NCBI GenBank assembly: GCA_017477245.1
Contig: JAFUWY010000029.1
Coordinates: 1 to 64,000 of the forward strand
Source of the DNA: Bacteroidales bacterium
GTDB lineage: Bacteria > Bacteroidota > Bacteroidia > Bacteroidales > UBA932
Length of the DNA: 64,000 nt
Direction of reading: 5' to 3'
Positions 17,000 through 25,687 of this stretch are shown piece by piece (positions within the stretch are counted from its first letter, which is position 1; the number at the start of each line of letters is the position of its first letter). The notes beneath the pieces were generated by a model. It was not told the DNA's origin and ran no database searches. It worked only from the letters and a program-made list of their open reading frames with translations. A program made the position numbers and the translations under genes.

Positions 17000-17746
17000 T
17001 CATTCAGGTTTGGACGCTGCCCCCTCCATGATGCTCTTGAAATGGGTCAGGTCCTCCTGAGTAGTTATCTTGAAATTGAAAGGATCTCCCTCGATCAACC
17101 GGCATGACATCCCGCAATGGAAAGCAAGTTCGGTACCGCCATTAAAGGTAAGAAGGACCTCCCGCGGAGTTTCCAGATGAGCCCTCAAATATTTGCCAAA
17201 CCGGAAAGCCTCCGGTGCCTGCCCGGACCAGATCTTGGATCTTTCCAGAAGCGATCCGATCAGTTTCCCGTCTTCACTGAAATACAATGTGTCCTTGACG
17301 GGCATCACAGGGACGACACAATCCGCCTCTTCACATGCCAGATAGCACTTGTCTATCATTTCCTGGGTTGCGAGGGGGCGCGCAGCCTCGTGTATCAAAA
17401 CGATATCATCTTCTTCGTATCCGGCTTTTGCGATCACCTTCAAGGCATTGTAGACGGAATACTGCCTTGTTTCCCCCGGTTCCGCAAACAGGATGTCCTG
17501 GGCATGCGGTATGGAGGCCAGATACGGTTCCACAAATGACTTCCATTCATCGGCGATGACAATGACCAGCATATCGGTATGGGCATTGATCAGAAGTGCC
17601 TTCAGGCTGTAATAGATAATCGGTTTTCCCCCGACCTGGATATACTGTTTCGGAATATCCTGGTTCATCCGGTTCCCAATTCCCCCGGAAAGCAGGATCG
17701 CAATATTCCGATGTCTGCGAGTTTTCACTTGTTCCCGTTTTTCCAT
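17000..17746 (-). CDS. IspD/TarI-like cytidylyltransferase
   Basis: About 248 residues from ATG 17746 (MEKREQ), one base after the upstream stop; the open frame extends further upstream but only as overlap. The family signature is visible: AILLSGGIGNRMNQDIPKQY, then VLIHEAARPLATQEMI and VPVMPVKDTLYF. Such enzymes couple CTP to methylerythritol-4-P (IspD) or ribitol-5-P (TarI). Operon position next to an aminotransferase, a TagD-like fusion and two licD genes makes a glycan-decoration role more likely than isoprenoid synthesis. Confidence 0.83.
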   Translation of the reverse strand: MEKREQVKTRRHRNIAILLSGGIGNRMNQDIPKQYIQVGGKPIIYYSLKALLINAHTDMLVIVIADEWKSFVEPYLASIPHAQDILFAEPGETRQYSVYNALKVIAKAGYEEDDIVLIHEAARPLATQEMIDKCYLACEEADCVVPVMPVKDTLYFSEDGKLIGSLLERSKIWSGQAPEAFRFGKYLRAHLETPREVLLTFNGGTELAFHCGMSCRLIEGDPFNFKITTQEDLTHFKSIMEGAASKPE

Positions 17747-17747
17747 T

Positions 17748-19088
17748 TCAGATGATAAACACATTCTCGCCACGTAGGAACTGCTCCTGTATCTGTGCCA
17801 TGCAAAGATTCTCCTTTTTCGAGACTTTCGAGAAATAGTACTCACGGGAAAGGATTCCTGAGACAAAATCCTTGATCTCATATCGAAGTCCCTCTCCTGC
17901 AAAAGGATAGAAGTACTTCCTATTCTTGTTCTGATCTTCGTAGCGGATCTCATAATAATCCGTTTTCCACCAAGGAGCGGGGACATAGGCATATCCTTTG
18001 GTGCCGGAGATAACCATATTCCCTTCCGTCTTTACGCCCAGTCCTACCTGGAACGAAGCAATTGCGGTTTCGTAACGGAATACAGCCTTCGTGTAGATAT
18101 CCACTCCGTTTTTCATCTTGGAATAAAACCGCACGTCCTCGAACTTCGTTCCCAGGAGTTTGAGGATTGGAAGAAGCGGGAAACAGGCATTCTCGTTCAT
18201 GCTTCCCCCATGAAGCCGGCTGTCCAGTTTCTGGGATTTTTCGTCCGTCAGCGTGGTCGTCGATGCATTGACCTCGACGATTTCCCCAATCACGCCGGAC
18301 TTCAGCATGGAAACCAGATGTCCGAAAGCCGGGCAGTATGCCGTCTTCAATGCGACCATCATGACCAGTCCTTTTTCTTCGGCCAGGGAGAACAATTCTT
18401 CCGCTTCGGATTCCTTGAAAACAAAAGGGGTTTCACAAAGGACATGCTTTCCGGAAAGGAGAGCTTCCTTCACATAACCGTAATGTGTATAATGGGGAGA
18501 GGCGACGTAAACGGCCGTACATGCGGAGAAAAGCTCTTCCAGGCTCCCTGCAGTTTTTTTTATTCCGAACTTCCCGCAAAAAGCCCGACATTCTTCAAGG
18601 TCCGGATTGTATGCCGACACAATCTCGACATTATTCACTACCTCCGCCTCCGGAACAAAGCGGCTGGCAATGCTGCCGGTCCCGATGATGCCCAGCGAAA
18701 CGACAGGGCGTTCCTGTCGCAGTTGCGTGCTGGATATCCCCTCCGTTCGCGGCAGGTATACGACATCACAGTATTCCTTCAGATAATCGAAATAGCCGGT
18801 CCAGTCAGACCCGATGGCAAAAATATCGACACCGTATTTCTGGATATCTTCTATTTTTTGTCCTTTATACTCTTCTATGACGATCTGATCGGCCAGCCCC
18901 GTCGACTTCACGGCTTCGATCCGTTCCATCACGTTGTTGCACGTATTCATCTTCCCGCGCTCAAGATCGAAATTATCCGTAGTAACCCCGACGATCAGCC
19001 AGTCTCCGAGTTCCTTCGCCCTTTTGAGGAGATTATAATGACCTTGGTGGAAGAGGTCGAATGTTCCGTATGTTATAACTTTCTTCAT
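17748..19088 (-). CDS. Fusion: TagD-like cytidylyltransferase and Gfo/Idh/MocA oxidoreductase
   Basis: 446 residues. Residues 1-130 are a nucleotidyltransferase with GTFDLFHQGHYNLLKRA (HxGH) and the late motif EGISSTQLR, as in glycerol-3-phosphate cytidylyltransferase. Residues ~135-446 are a Gfo/Idh/MocA dehydrogenase: LGIIGTGSIASRFVP for NAD(P), CETPFVFKESEAEELF with the usual EKP replaced by ETP, and HGGSMNENACFPLLP near the active site. This joins alcohol/sugar redox chemistry to CDP activation in one protein. A 46-bp piece of the second domain recurs at 38222-38267. Confidence 0.87.
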   Translation of the reverse strand: MKKVITYGTFDLFHQGHYNLLKRAKELGDWLIVGVTTDNFDLERGKMNTCNNVMERIEAVKSTGLADQIVIEEYKGQKIEDIQKYGVDIFAIGSDWTGYFDYLKEYCDVVYLPRTEGISSTQLRQERPVVSLGIIGTGSIASRFVPEAEVVNNVEIVSAYNPDLEECRAFCGKFGIKKTAGSLEELFSACTAVYVASPHYTHYGYVKEALLSGKHVLCETPFVFKESEAEELFSLAEEKGLVMMVALKTAYCPAFGHLVSMLKSGVIGEIVEVNASTTTLTDEKSQKLDSRLHGGSMNENACFPLLPILKLLGTKFEDVRFYSKMKNGVDIYTKAVFRYETAIASFQVGLGVKTEGNMVISGTKGYAYVPAPWWKTDYYEIRYEDQNKNRKYFYPFAGEGLRYEIKDFVSGILSREYYFSKVSKKENLCMAQIQEQFLRGENVFII

Positions 19089-19111
19089 CCTGTTCTGTCA
19101 AATCGATCCAT

Positions 19112-19930
19112 TCATTTGCGACACAGATCCGTCGCCATATGTACCGGAATCCGGTCTTTTTCATCCGGAGGTATCATATAATTGTCTCCGTAGGCAACAC
19201 GAAGATAAGCATCATAGGCTGACATGATGCTGGCTTGCGTGTCCTCGAAGCGATGCATTTCAAACGCATGCAAGATATCTGAAGGATACCGTTTCCCGAT
19301 TCCCTTGTATTGATCTATCCACATAGCCTTGACGCCGGATGGGGCTTTGCTTCCCCATTGTGCCACGGAATGATACCAATGCATTTTGGTGCGCATGCTG
19401 AATGGGCGCCCCATCAGCCATGATATGACCGAACCGGCTTTCATCAGGAAAGAACCTTTGTCAAGGACCAGGCGAGGCTTGATCATCCCCTGAAGGAGAA
19501 GGACTGCCACGGTTTTCATTCTTTCCAGCAAATGGCTGGCCGGGACCACATCCAGGATGAAAACATCCAATGTCGGCTCGCTGCCGCTACGACGCCCAGG
19601 GTTTGCCAGACGGATTCTGTCGATCCAATTATCCGTTTTTTCTGCCGGTACGAACACCAGTTCTTCTCCAATGTGGAAGGATCCTTTCAGTCTATAGTAA
19701 TTCTCCCGATCCATCAAGACATCGATATCATCATCCCAGGGGATGAAACCGCCGTGCCTGACCGCGCCAAGCAAGGAGCCGCTGCAAAGGCTGTAGCTGA
19801 TTCCATGGGCGGCACAATGCCTGTTGAAGGCATCCAGCAGGATGAGGAGAGCTTTCTGCATCTCAAGGGTACCGTATCTGTTCTCTATGTCCATAACCGC
19901 AATATTCAATGGGCCATGCCTTCGTGGCAT
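19112..19930 (-). CDS. LicD-family phosphotransferase (second of two)
   Basis: 272 residues from ATG 19930; ATG 19894 (MDIENRYGTLEMQ) is an equally good start. The LicD core is HGISYSLCSGSLLGAVRHGG then FIPWDDDIDVLMDRENYYRL, with the acidic cluster WDDDID. It differs enough from the LicD at 13629 that the two probably use different acceptors or donors. It is followed by the TagD-Gfo/Idh fusion. Confidence 0.87.
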   Translation of the reverse strand: MPRRHGPLNIAVMDIENRYGTLEMQKALLILLDAFNRHCAAHGISYSLCSGSLLGAVRHGGFIPWDDDIDVLMDRENYYRLKGSFHIGEELVFVPAEKTDNWIDRIRLANPGRRSGSEPTLDVFILDVVPASHLLERMKTVAVLLLQGMIKPRLVLDKGSFLMKAGSVISWLMGRPFSMRTKMHWYHSVAQWGSKAPSGVKAMWIDQYKGIGKRYPSDILHAFEMHRFEDTQASIMSAYDAYLRVAYGDNYMIPPDEKDRIPVHMATDLCRK

Positions 19931-20026
19931 ACCTCGGTTTTACTTTCCGGATAAAAAAGCCGCCGCCCGCCATTGATCCCCATCTGCAACACGCGACAAC
20001 TCAAATGGTCAAGCTCGACAACCGAC

Positions 20027-21268
20027 CTATACTATAGCCCCAAGAATGGTATCTGCTATATAGCGCACATCTTCATCCGACACGCAAGGTCCTGAAGGGA
20101 GACACATGCCAACCTTGAAAAGGGACTCAGACACACCGTTCACATAAGCGGGAGCATTCTTGTATACTGGCTGTTTATGCATTGGTTTCCATAACGGGCG
20201 TGCCTCTATCCCCGCCTTATCCAAAAGGACCCGTAAAGCCTCTACATTGTTGTTCGGTTCGCAGTCCGTGTGAGGGTTCGTCGTAGCATGGACTACACCG
20301 GCAGCACCTCCGACAGCACCTTTCACGGTCTCCTTATAAGCATCTTCTTCACCCTGGACATGGACAGACGGGGCAATGGTAATGGTATTCAGCCAGTAGT
20401 TGCTGTCGCTGTCCGGCGAAGGATTGACATGGACGTCAATCCCGGGAACATCCTTGAAATACTGTTGGTAAAGCGAGCACACATGCTTGTGGTGGGCGAT
20501 ATGTTCGTCCACAATGGTCATTTGTCCCCGGCCGATTCCAGCGCAGATATTAGACAAGCGATAATTATACCCGATCGCCTCATGCTGGTAATACGGATAA
20601 GACTCGCGCGCCTGTGTCGCGTACCACATGATTTTCTGCTTGGCTTCGGGATCACGGCACAGGAGAGCGCCTCCACCCGATGTCGTTATCATCTTGTTTC
20701 CGTTGAAAGACAGGACACCGAACTGTCCGTACGTTCCTAGCACCTTACCGCGGTAACGGCTTCCGAAACCTTCGGCAGCATCCTCTACCACAGGAATCCC
20801 GTAACGGTCCGCGATCTCCATGATGCGGTCGATCCTATAGGGCATTCCGTATAAAGCGACCGGCACGATGGCTTTGGGTGCACGGCCGGTTTTGGCAATC
20901 CTGTCCTTGATGGCTTCCTCCATCAGGTCCGGATCAATATTCCAGGAATCCTTCTCGCTATCGACAAAAACCGGAGTAGCCCCAAGGTACGTAACGGGGT
21001 GGGAAGATGCACAGAACGTGAAAGACTGCACGATCACTTCATCGCCCGGGCCAACCCCGCATGCAAGTAGTGCAAGATGCACTGCTGCCGTACCCGAGGA
21101 AAGGGCAACGACTTCATTCTCTCCACCGACAAAGGCCTTGAGGTCTTCTTCGAATCCGTTGACATTCGGCCCCAGGGGGACGACCCAGTTGGTATCGAAT
21201 GCTTCCTGGATGTATTGCTGTTCCTTGCCGGACATGTGGGCAAGGCATAAATAAATGCGATTGGCCAT
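20027..21268 (-). CDS. pglE: DegT/DnrJ/EryC1 aminotransferase, PglE-like
   Basis: 413 residues, type I PLP fold. SSGTAAVHLALLACGVGPGD and VVEDAAEGFGSRYRGK are standard family motifs; the Schiff-base lysine is in LSFNGNKMITTSGGG. The start (RIYLCLAHMSGKEQQYIQEAF) is typical of the UDP-4-keto-sugar aminotransferases that make UDP-4-amino-4,6-dideoxy-GlcNAc for bacillosamine. It pairs with the PglD- and PglC-like genes. No PglF dehydratase gene is visible; FnlA has a related fold but a different stereochemical role. Confidence 0.87.
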   Translation of the reverse strand: MANRIYLCLAHMSGKEQQYIQEAFDTNWVVPLGPNVNGFEEDLKAFVGGENEVVALSSGTAAVHLALLACGVGPGDEVIVQSFTFCASSHPVTYLGATPVFVDSEKDSWNIDPDLMEEAIKDRIAKTGRAPKAIVPVALYGMPYRIDRIMEIADRYGIPVVEDAAEGFGSRYRGKVLGTYGQFGVLSFNGNKMITTSGGGALLCRDPEAKQKIMWYATQARESYPYYQHEAIGYNYRLSNICAGIGRGQMTIVDEHIAHHKHVCSLYQQYFKDVPGIDVHVNPSPDSDSNYWLNTITIAPSVHVQGEEDAYKETVKGAVGGAAGVVHATTNPHTDCEPNNNVEALRVLLDKAGIEARPLWKPMHKQPVYKNAPAYVNGVSESLFKVGMCLPSGPCVSDEDVRYIADTILGAIV

Positions 21269-21281
21269 TGATCAACTTATT

Positions 21282-21506
21282 TTAAGCCTCCATTTTGGAC
21301 TTCACGATCCGAACCACATCGGAGAACGTCTTCATTTCACCGATTTCTTCCGGTTCCAAGGTCATATCGAACTCCATTTCGAGTTCAACAGCCAGATTGA
21401 GCTGGGCCATCGAGTCCCATTTCTCACAATTCTCCTGGGAACAGGTCTCATCCAATGTCTCAAGTCCGAAGACGGACTTCATTATTTCCAAGATCTTCTC
21501 TTCCAT
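21282..21506 (-). CDS. Acyl carrier protein
   Basis: 74 residues, acidic, with the phosphopantetheine attachment Ser in the motif KWDSMAQLNLAVELE around residues 29-43. It sits between the FkbH-like gene and the aminotransferase, 13 bases from the latter, the typical position for a dedicated carrier that receives a three-carbon or other acyl unit for transfer to a sugar. Confidence 0.9.
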   Translation of the reverse strand: MEEKILEIMKSVFGLETLDETCSQENCEKWDSMAQLNLAVELEMEFDMTLEPEEIGEMKTFSDVVRIVKSKMEA

Positions 21507-21534
21507 CGTATTATTTCACTTAATTGATTATCAA

Positions 21535-23118
21535 TTATATAACTTCTATATGATAATATGGTTCCACCTGAAGGTCTGCACCATCCAGGACTATCGAATA
21601 GGTTTTCCCGCCATCCGCAAGGGTGGCAGCGCACGTGAATCCGCATCTATCATAGAAATCAGAAACCTGCGCATTCTTGGCAGTCGGGATGTATTCCGAT
21701 ACGATTTCTTTTATCCCGGACTCCTTCAAAATCCCGAGTACTTTCTTTACGAACGCCGTCTCGATACCTTTGCCAAGAATCCGGCAGCTCAGCAGAAGCG
21801 TATCGATTCTGTTGCCGTCAACGAAAATAGTGCCAGTTATGCCGTTATCGCCAAATTTGTCAGCGACGCTGATACACCAGATCTGCCATCCCTGCTCCAG
21901 GAATGACCGAAGGTCGGAATCCGTATAGCGGCGGGTGGTCAGGTTGAACTGGTTCGTCTTCTGGGTCATCTGCGCGATGCGGGGAATATTGAACTCATTC
22001 GCCGCTTCGATCCGGATCCGGATATCGAGGCTCTTCAGGAATTCGTTGAAGTCCGTGAAGGACACCTGGGCCTGCGCCCTGGCTGCATTGGCCTTGTACT
22101 GCTCTGTCTTCTTCTTATCCTCCTCTGTAATGGAATAGACCTTGAAATACTTCTGCACCAAACCCTTGAAGAAATCCGGCAACGCATAAGGCTGTTCCGG
22201 AAAATCGGGAACGCTCACCATGGGAAGCATCTGGCGGACCAGTTCCCGCTCTGTTGGGTTGTCATCCAGAAAAACGAAGGAATCCAGACCGATGTTCAGT
22301 TCTGCAGCCAGTTCCTTGATATTCGATGCCTTGTCGTTCCAGTTAATCCGCATGGCGGAAAAATGCTCCCGTTTCAAAACCATGAAAGGGTTCTTCTCCC
22401 AGGCCTCCAGGACATCAGCCTCATTGTTTTTCGAACAAACAGTCAAGATGACGCCGGAATGCGAAAGCTTCAGAAGAGCCTTCTGGAAGAAGAGAAAAGC
22501 CTTGCCCGGATAATCTCCGCCGATCTTGATCCCGCTGATTCCATCTTCTCCGAGCACGCCGCCCCAGAGCGTATTATCCAGGTCAAGTACCAGGCATTTT
22601 TTCCTTTTGAGGGCTACGGAACCAAGTTTTTCCTGCCACCATGCAAGGAAATCCTTGGACAAACGGGGGTTGAGCCCCATCTGACTGATAAAGTAGAATT
22701 TCCAGTCGAAAAGATCGGAGGCGTTATACCGGGACGTAAACTCGGAAAAATCGATGACTTTGACATTAGCGTGTTCACGCTCCATGTCGAAGAGGACCTG
22801 ATTGTAAGCTGCCATGGCCTCTTTAATTCCATAGTCGTCCTCGGTCATCGGGACAGCATAAAAAGGTTCCATGGTTAGGGCCAGTACGTTTTTCCGGTCG
22901 TCGATCCTGGAAAGGATGAAGGAAAACTTATCTGCGTAGGCTTTGATTTCCTCCGCCGCTGAGATGGTATCTGAAGTAACGGGGGACTGGTAAAACCACA
23001 CATAATAATCCGCATCCTCCATGATGACGGAAATATCATCATACCCCGAGTAAACATATCCCGGAGGAAAGAATCGCTCGACGGTGTTGTTCCTGAAGAC
23101 GAAAACGCTCTTCTCCAT
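21535..23118 (-). CDS. FkbH-like HAD-IIIC protein
   Basis: 527 residues. The HAD-IIIC core is near residue 175: CLVLDLDNTLWGGVLGEDG, with later VCSKNNEADV and FLDDNPTEREL. The C-terminal ~150 residues are GNAT-like (MTQKTNQFNLTTRRY, KFGDNGITGTIFV, FVKKVLGILKESG). FkbH proteins take a glyceryl group from 1,3-bisphosphoglycerate, dephosphorylate it and load it on an acyl carrier protein, which is the next gene. In sugar loci this supplies N-glyceroyl or related groups; the exact acyl group here is unknown. Confidence 0.88.
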   Translation of the reverse strand: MEKSVFVFRNNTVERFFPPGYVYSGYDDISVIMEDADYYVWFYQSPVTSDTISAAEEIKAYADKFSFILSRIDDRKNVLALTMEPFYAVPMTEDDYGIKEAMAAYNQVLFDMEREHANVKVIDFSEFTSRYNASDLFDWKFYFISQMGLNPRLSKDFLAWWQEKLGSVALKRKKCLVLDLDNTLWGGVLGEDGISGIKIGGDYPGKAFLFFQKALLKLSHSGVILTVCSKNNEADVLEAWEKNPFMVLKREHFSAMRINWNDKASNIKELAAELNIGLDSFVFLDDNPTERELVRQMLPMVSVPDFPEQPYALPDFFKGLVQKYFKVYSITEEDKKKTEQYKANAARAQAQVSFTDFNEFLKSLDIRIRIEAANEFNIPRIAQMTQKTNQFNLTTRRYTDSDLRSFLEQGWQIWCISVADKFGDNGITGTIFVDGNRIDTLLLSCRILGKGIETAFVKKVLGILKESGIKEIVSEYIPTAKNAQVSDFYDRCGFTCAATLADGGKTYSIVLDGADLQVEPYYHIEVI

Positions 23119-23120
23119 GT

Positions 23121-23777
23121 TTATTCCTTTTCATCGTCCTTACGGATAATCCGCGCCGGATTCCCGTAATATGTCGCATTATTCTCAGCATTTTTCAGCA
23201 ACACGCTCGCAGCGCCCAACGTGACATGATCTCCAATCTTCGTATATTGAAGAACCGTTGACTTAACACCAAAGAAGTTCAAGTCACCAATGGCAACGCC
23301 GCCAGAGATATTCACATTAGGCATCACGACATTAAAACTACCCATGCAAGACTCGTGTCCCATTTGAACGTACCAGTTGATCAAGTTGAAATCACCCAAG
23401 AACGTATTGCATGCAAGAAGGGAGTTCGCACCGATGACATTCCCCTTCCCCATCCGGACGGATGGGAGGTCCAGAAATGTGACGGATGGGTCGATAATGT
23501 TGGGGAATTCAACCAATGAGTTGGTAATCCGGTCTACAATGTACTTAACTGTTTTCGGTGTCGCGATGGAAACCACGATGGCAATCTTTTCCGGCCACGC
23601 ATTCAGATCTTCAAGTCCACCTAAAACAGGGCCATATTGTAACTGTTTCCCCTTGGGGAGACCATCGTCAAAGAAACCTATCAGATTCCAAGTCGGACTC
23701 TCATCATTTATTCGCTTTATGTAACACGCAATTTCTCTTCCGAAACCGCCTGCACCATAGATTGCAAGATTCGTCAT
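23121..23777 (-). CDS. pglD: NeuD/PglD-like sugar N-acyltransferase
   Basis: About 218 residues from ATG 23777 (MTNLAIYGAGGFGREIAC). The N-terminal Rossmann-like part holds the YGAGGFGRE motif; the C-terminal part is a left-handed beta-helix (VRMGKGNVIGANSLLACN, VNISGGVAIGDLNFFGVKS, TLGAASVLLKN). This is the PglD family, which acylates the 4-amino group made by PglE. Whether it uses acetyl-CoA or the ACP-bound group from FkbH is open. Confidence 0.85.
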   Translation of the reverse strand: MTNLAIYGAGGFGREIACYIKRINDESPTWNLIGFFDDGLPKGKQLQYGPVLGGLEDLNAWPEKIAIVVSIATPKTVKYIVDRITNSLVEFPNIIDPSVTFLDLPSVRMGKGNVIGANSLLACNTFLGDFNLINWYVQMGHESCMGSFNVVMPNVNISGGVAIGDLNFFGVKSTVLQYTKIGDHVTLGAASVLLKNAENNATYYGNPARIIRKDDEKE

Positions 23778-23790
23778 ATATCCTATATAA

Positions 23791-24402
23791 TTACTCTGGA
23801 TTCCCGGTAAAAAACTCCATCGTCGCCGCATTGGCCGAATTGATGTCCTTTCTCATCAATACATTCTTGACGGTTAAGCAAATAACCTTGATGTCCGTCA
23901 GTAACGTACAATGATCCACATACCACACATCCAGCTTGAATTTCTCTTGCCAGCTGATGGCATTGCGTCCATGGCATTGCGCCCATCCGGTGATTCCAGG
24001 GCGGACCTCATGTCGCCGGGCCTGTTCTGGACTGTAAAGGGGCAGATACTGCGGCAGGAGGGGTCTCGGTCCGACCAAGGCCATATCACCTTTCAGCACG
24101 TTGACGAGTTGCGGGAGTTCGTCAATCGAAGTAGAACGGATAAACTTCCCGACCCGGGTCAGCCGCTGCTCATCCGGCAGCAGATTACCATCCGCATCCC
24201 GCTCATCCGTCATGGTCTTGAACTTGATGACATGGAAAATCCTGGCATCCTTTCCGGGACGGGCCTGCAGAAAGAAAGCTCCGGCGCCCTTATTGGCGAA
24301 ATGGAGCCAAAGCGCAACCAGGAGGAGAAACCATCCGATCAGGAGAAGGGCGGCCAGGGAGATCAGGAAATCGAACAATCGTTTGAAAAAATGCCTATAC
24401 AT
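23791..24402 (-). CDS. pglC: Initiating sugar-phosphate transferase, PglC-like
   Basis: About 203 residues from ATG 24402 (MYRHFFKRLFDFLIS), overlapping the preceding GT gene by 8 bases. A single N-terminal membrane helix (LISLAALLLIGWFLLLVAL) is followed by the monotopic transferase core: QARPGKDARIFHVIKFKTM, SIDELPQLVNVLKGDMALVGPRP and RHEVRPGITGWAQ. PglC-type enzymes transfer a phospho-sugar such as diNAc-bacillosamine to undecaprenyl phosphate. With PglD and PglE nearby, it defines the first sugar of the repeat. Confidence 0.92.
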   Translation of the reverse strand: MYRHFFKRLFDFLISLAALLLIGWFLLLVALWLHFANKGAGAFFLQARPGKDARIFHVIKFKTMTDERDADGNLLPDEQRLTRVGKFIRSTSIDELPQLVNVLKGDMALVGPRPLLPQYLPLYSPEQARRHEVRPGITGWAQCHGRNAISWQEKFKLDVWYVDHCTLLTDIKVICLTVKNVLMRKDINSANAATMEFFTGNPE

Positions 24403-25594
24403 GACGCATGATGGTATTATACGTGTTCTCCACAAGATAATGATCTTCCAGATAGCGGAATCCCTTTTCTCCCATCGTCAACCTGTCGGAGCGAAGCATC
24501 TTCTCCAAAATGGCGTTGAACGCATCGACCGAGTTGCTTTCGCACCAGAATCCGAAACCGCCTTGCTGGGCGATGGGGCCCATGTCCGAGCAGGAATCGG
24601 TAGCGACGAGTACGGGCATCCTGTACTCAAGGTAAGATAGCAATCGCGAAGGGAAGTTGGGTATCGTGAACCTGTGGTCCAGGAAAATGAGCCCTACGTC
24701 GCAGGAGCGTACCAGAATATCATAATCTCTTTTGGGCAGAGCGTTCATAACGCTCACCGCAGTTGGCTTCCGAGTCGCGTGCCACTGCTTCAGTTTCGGG
24801 AGTTCGGTACCGGCACCCACTACGACGAAATGGCAATCGTTCCTGTCCGCATTGGCCTCGAGGCATTGCATGAGGAATCCAATCCCCTGGGGCTTTCCGA
24901 GATTGCCGCCGTAAATCAGGACCGGTTTGTCAAGCGGAATAGAGTACCGGGAGAGGACCGCCTCCCGTTCGTTCTGACTCACCCTGCTGGGAACAAGCGC
25001 GATGGAATTGGGATTGACCTCAACCTTGGATGGATCGATGTCCGGATTATGCTTCAGGACGTAATCTACATTAGCAGGAGACATGCATCCGATCACGTCC
25101 GAGTGGCGGTAGAGTTTCTGTTCCTTCCGGCGGAAATACTTGTAAAGGAAGCTCCCCTCTGAAAACATGCCAAGATCCACCGCATTTTGCGGGAATATAT
25201 CTTTCAGGAGAAGATAGGTCCGTGCTCCGGGATTCGCCTTCCTGAGGCTGCCGATCAGGTTCGGAAAGGTAATTGGTGGGGTTGTATATAAGATCAGGTC
25301 AAACCGAATGTCTGACAAGTATTTGCGAATCGCGGCCTTGAACTGGCTTTCGACCAGGACCTGCCCGACCCCCTTCTCAATCACATTCGTCTTCTGGAGC
25401 TTCAGAGTCCGTACTCCGAGGATCTTGACACCATCAATCTCAGACAATCCGGAAGCCTCTGCCGAACCCCGCTCCCGGGGATTGACAACATAGACTGTAT
25501 GTCCTTTGTCCCGGAAGCACCGCATCAAGTCCGTGTAAATCCCCCGGACATTCGGATCCGAGAAATGGGACATGGTTAAAAACAATACATTCAT
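24395..25594 (-). CDS. Family 4 glycosyltransferase, WbuB-like (probable FucNAc transferase)
   Basis: 399 residues, GT-B fold: N-terminal FLTMSHFSDPNVRGIYTDLM, linker LIYGGNLGKPQGIGFLMQ, and donor-site region IPNFPSRLLSYLEYRMPVLVATDS. The overall layout (TTPPITFPNLIGSLRK, LLKDIFPQNAVDLGM) is that of WbuB, the L-fucosamine transferase of O-antigen loci, and fnlABC in the same operon would supply its donor. Confidence 0.85.
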   Translation of the reverse strand: MNVLFLTMSHFSDPNVRGIYTDLMRCFRDKGHTVYVVNPRERGSAEASGLSEIDGVKILGVRTLKLQKTNVIEKGVGQVLVESQFKAAIRKYLSDIRFDLILYTTPPITFPNLIGSLRKANPGARTYLLLKDIFPQNAVDLGMFSEGSFLYKYFRRKEQKLYRHSDVIGCMSPANVDYVLKHNPDIDPSKVEVNPNSIALVPSRVSQNEREAVLSRYSIPLDKPVLIYGGNLGKPQGIGFLMQCLEANADRNDCHFVVVGAGTELPKLKQWHATRKPTAVSVMNALPKRDYDILVRSCDVGLIFLDHRFTIPNFPSRLLSYLEYRMPVLVATDSCSDMGPIAQQGGFGFWCESNSVDAFNAILEKMLRSDRLTMGEKGFRYLEDHYLVENTYNTIMRHV

Positions 25595-25687
25595 AACATA
25601 ATTAACAACTGGCCGACGTAGGATCTCCTGCTCTCAAAACCCGTAGGAAACTATCTATATCATTCATATAGGGAGCAAGTTCATTGA

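Noticed and set aside
17000..17746. IspD proper (isoprenoid synthesis)
   Set aside because: The family fits, but the gene sits between a TagD fusion and an aminotransferase inside a capsule operon; TarI-like use is more likely. Not excluded.
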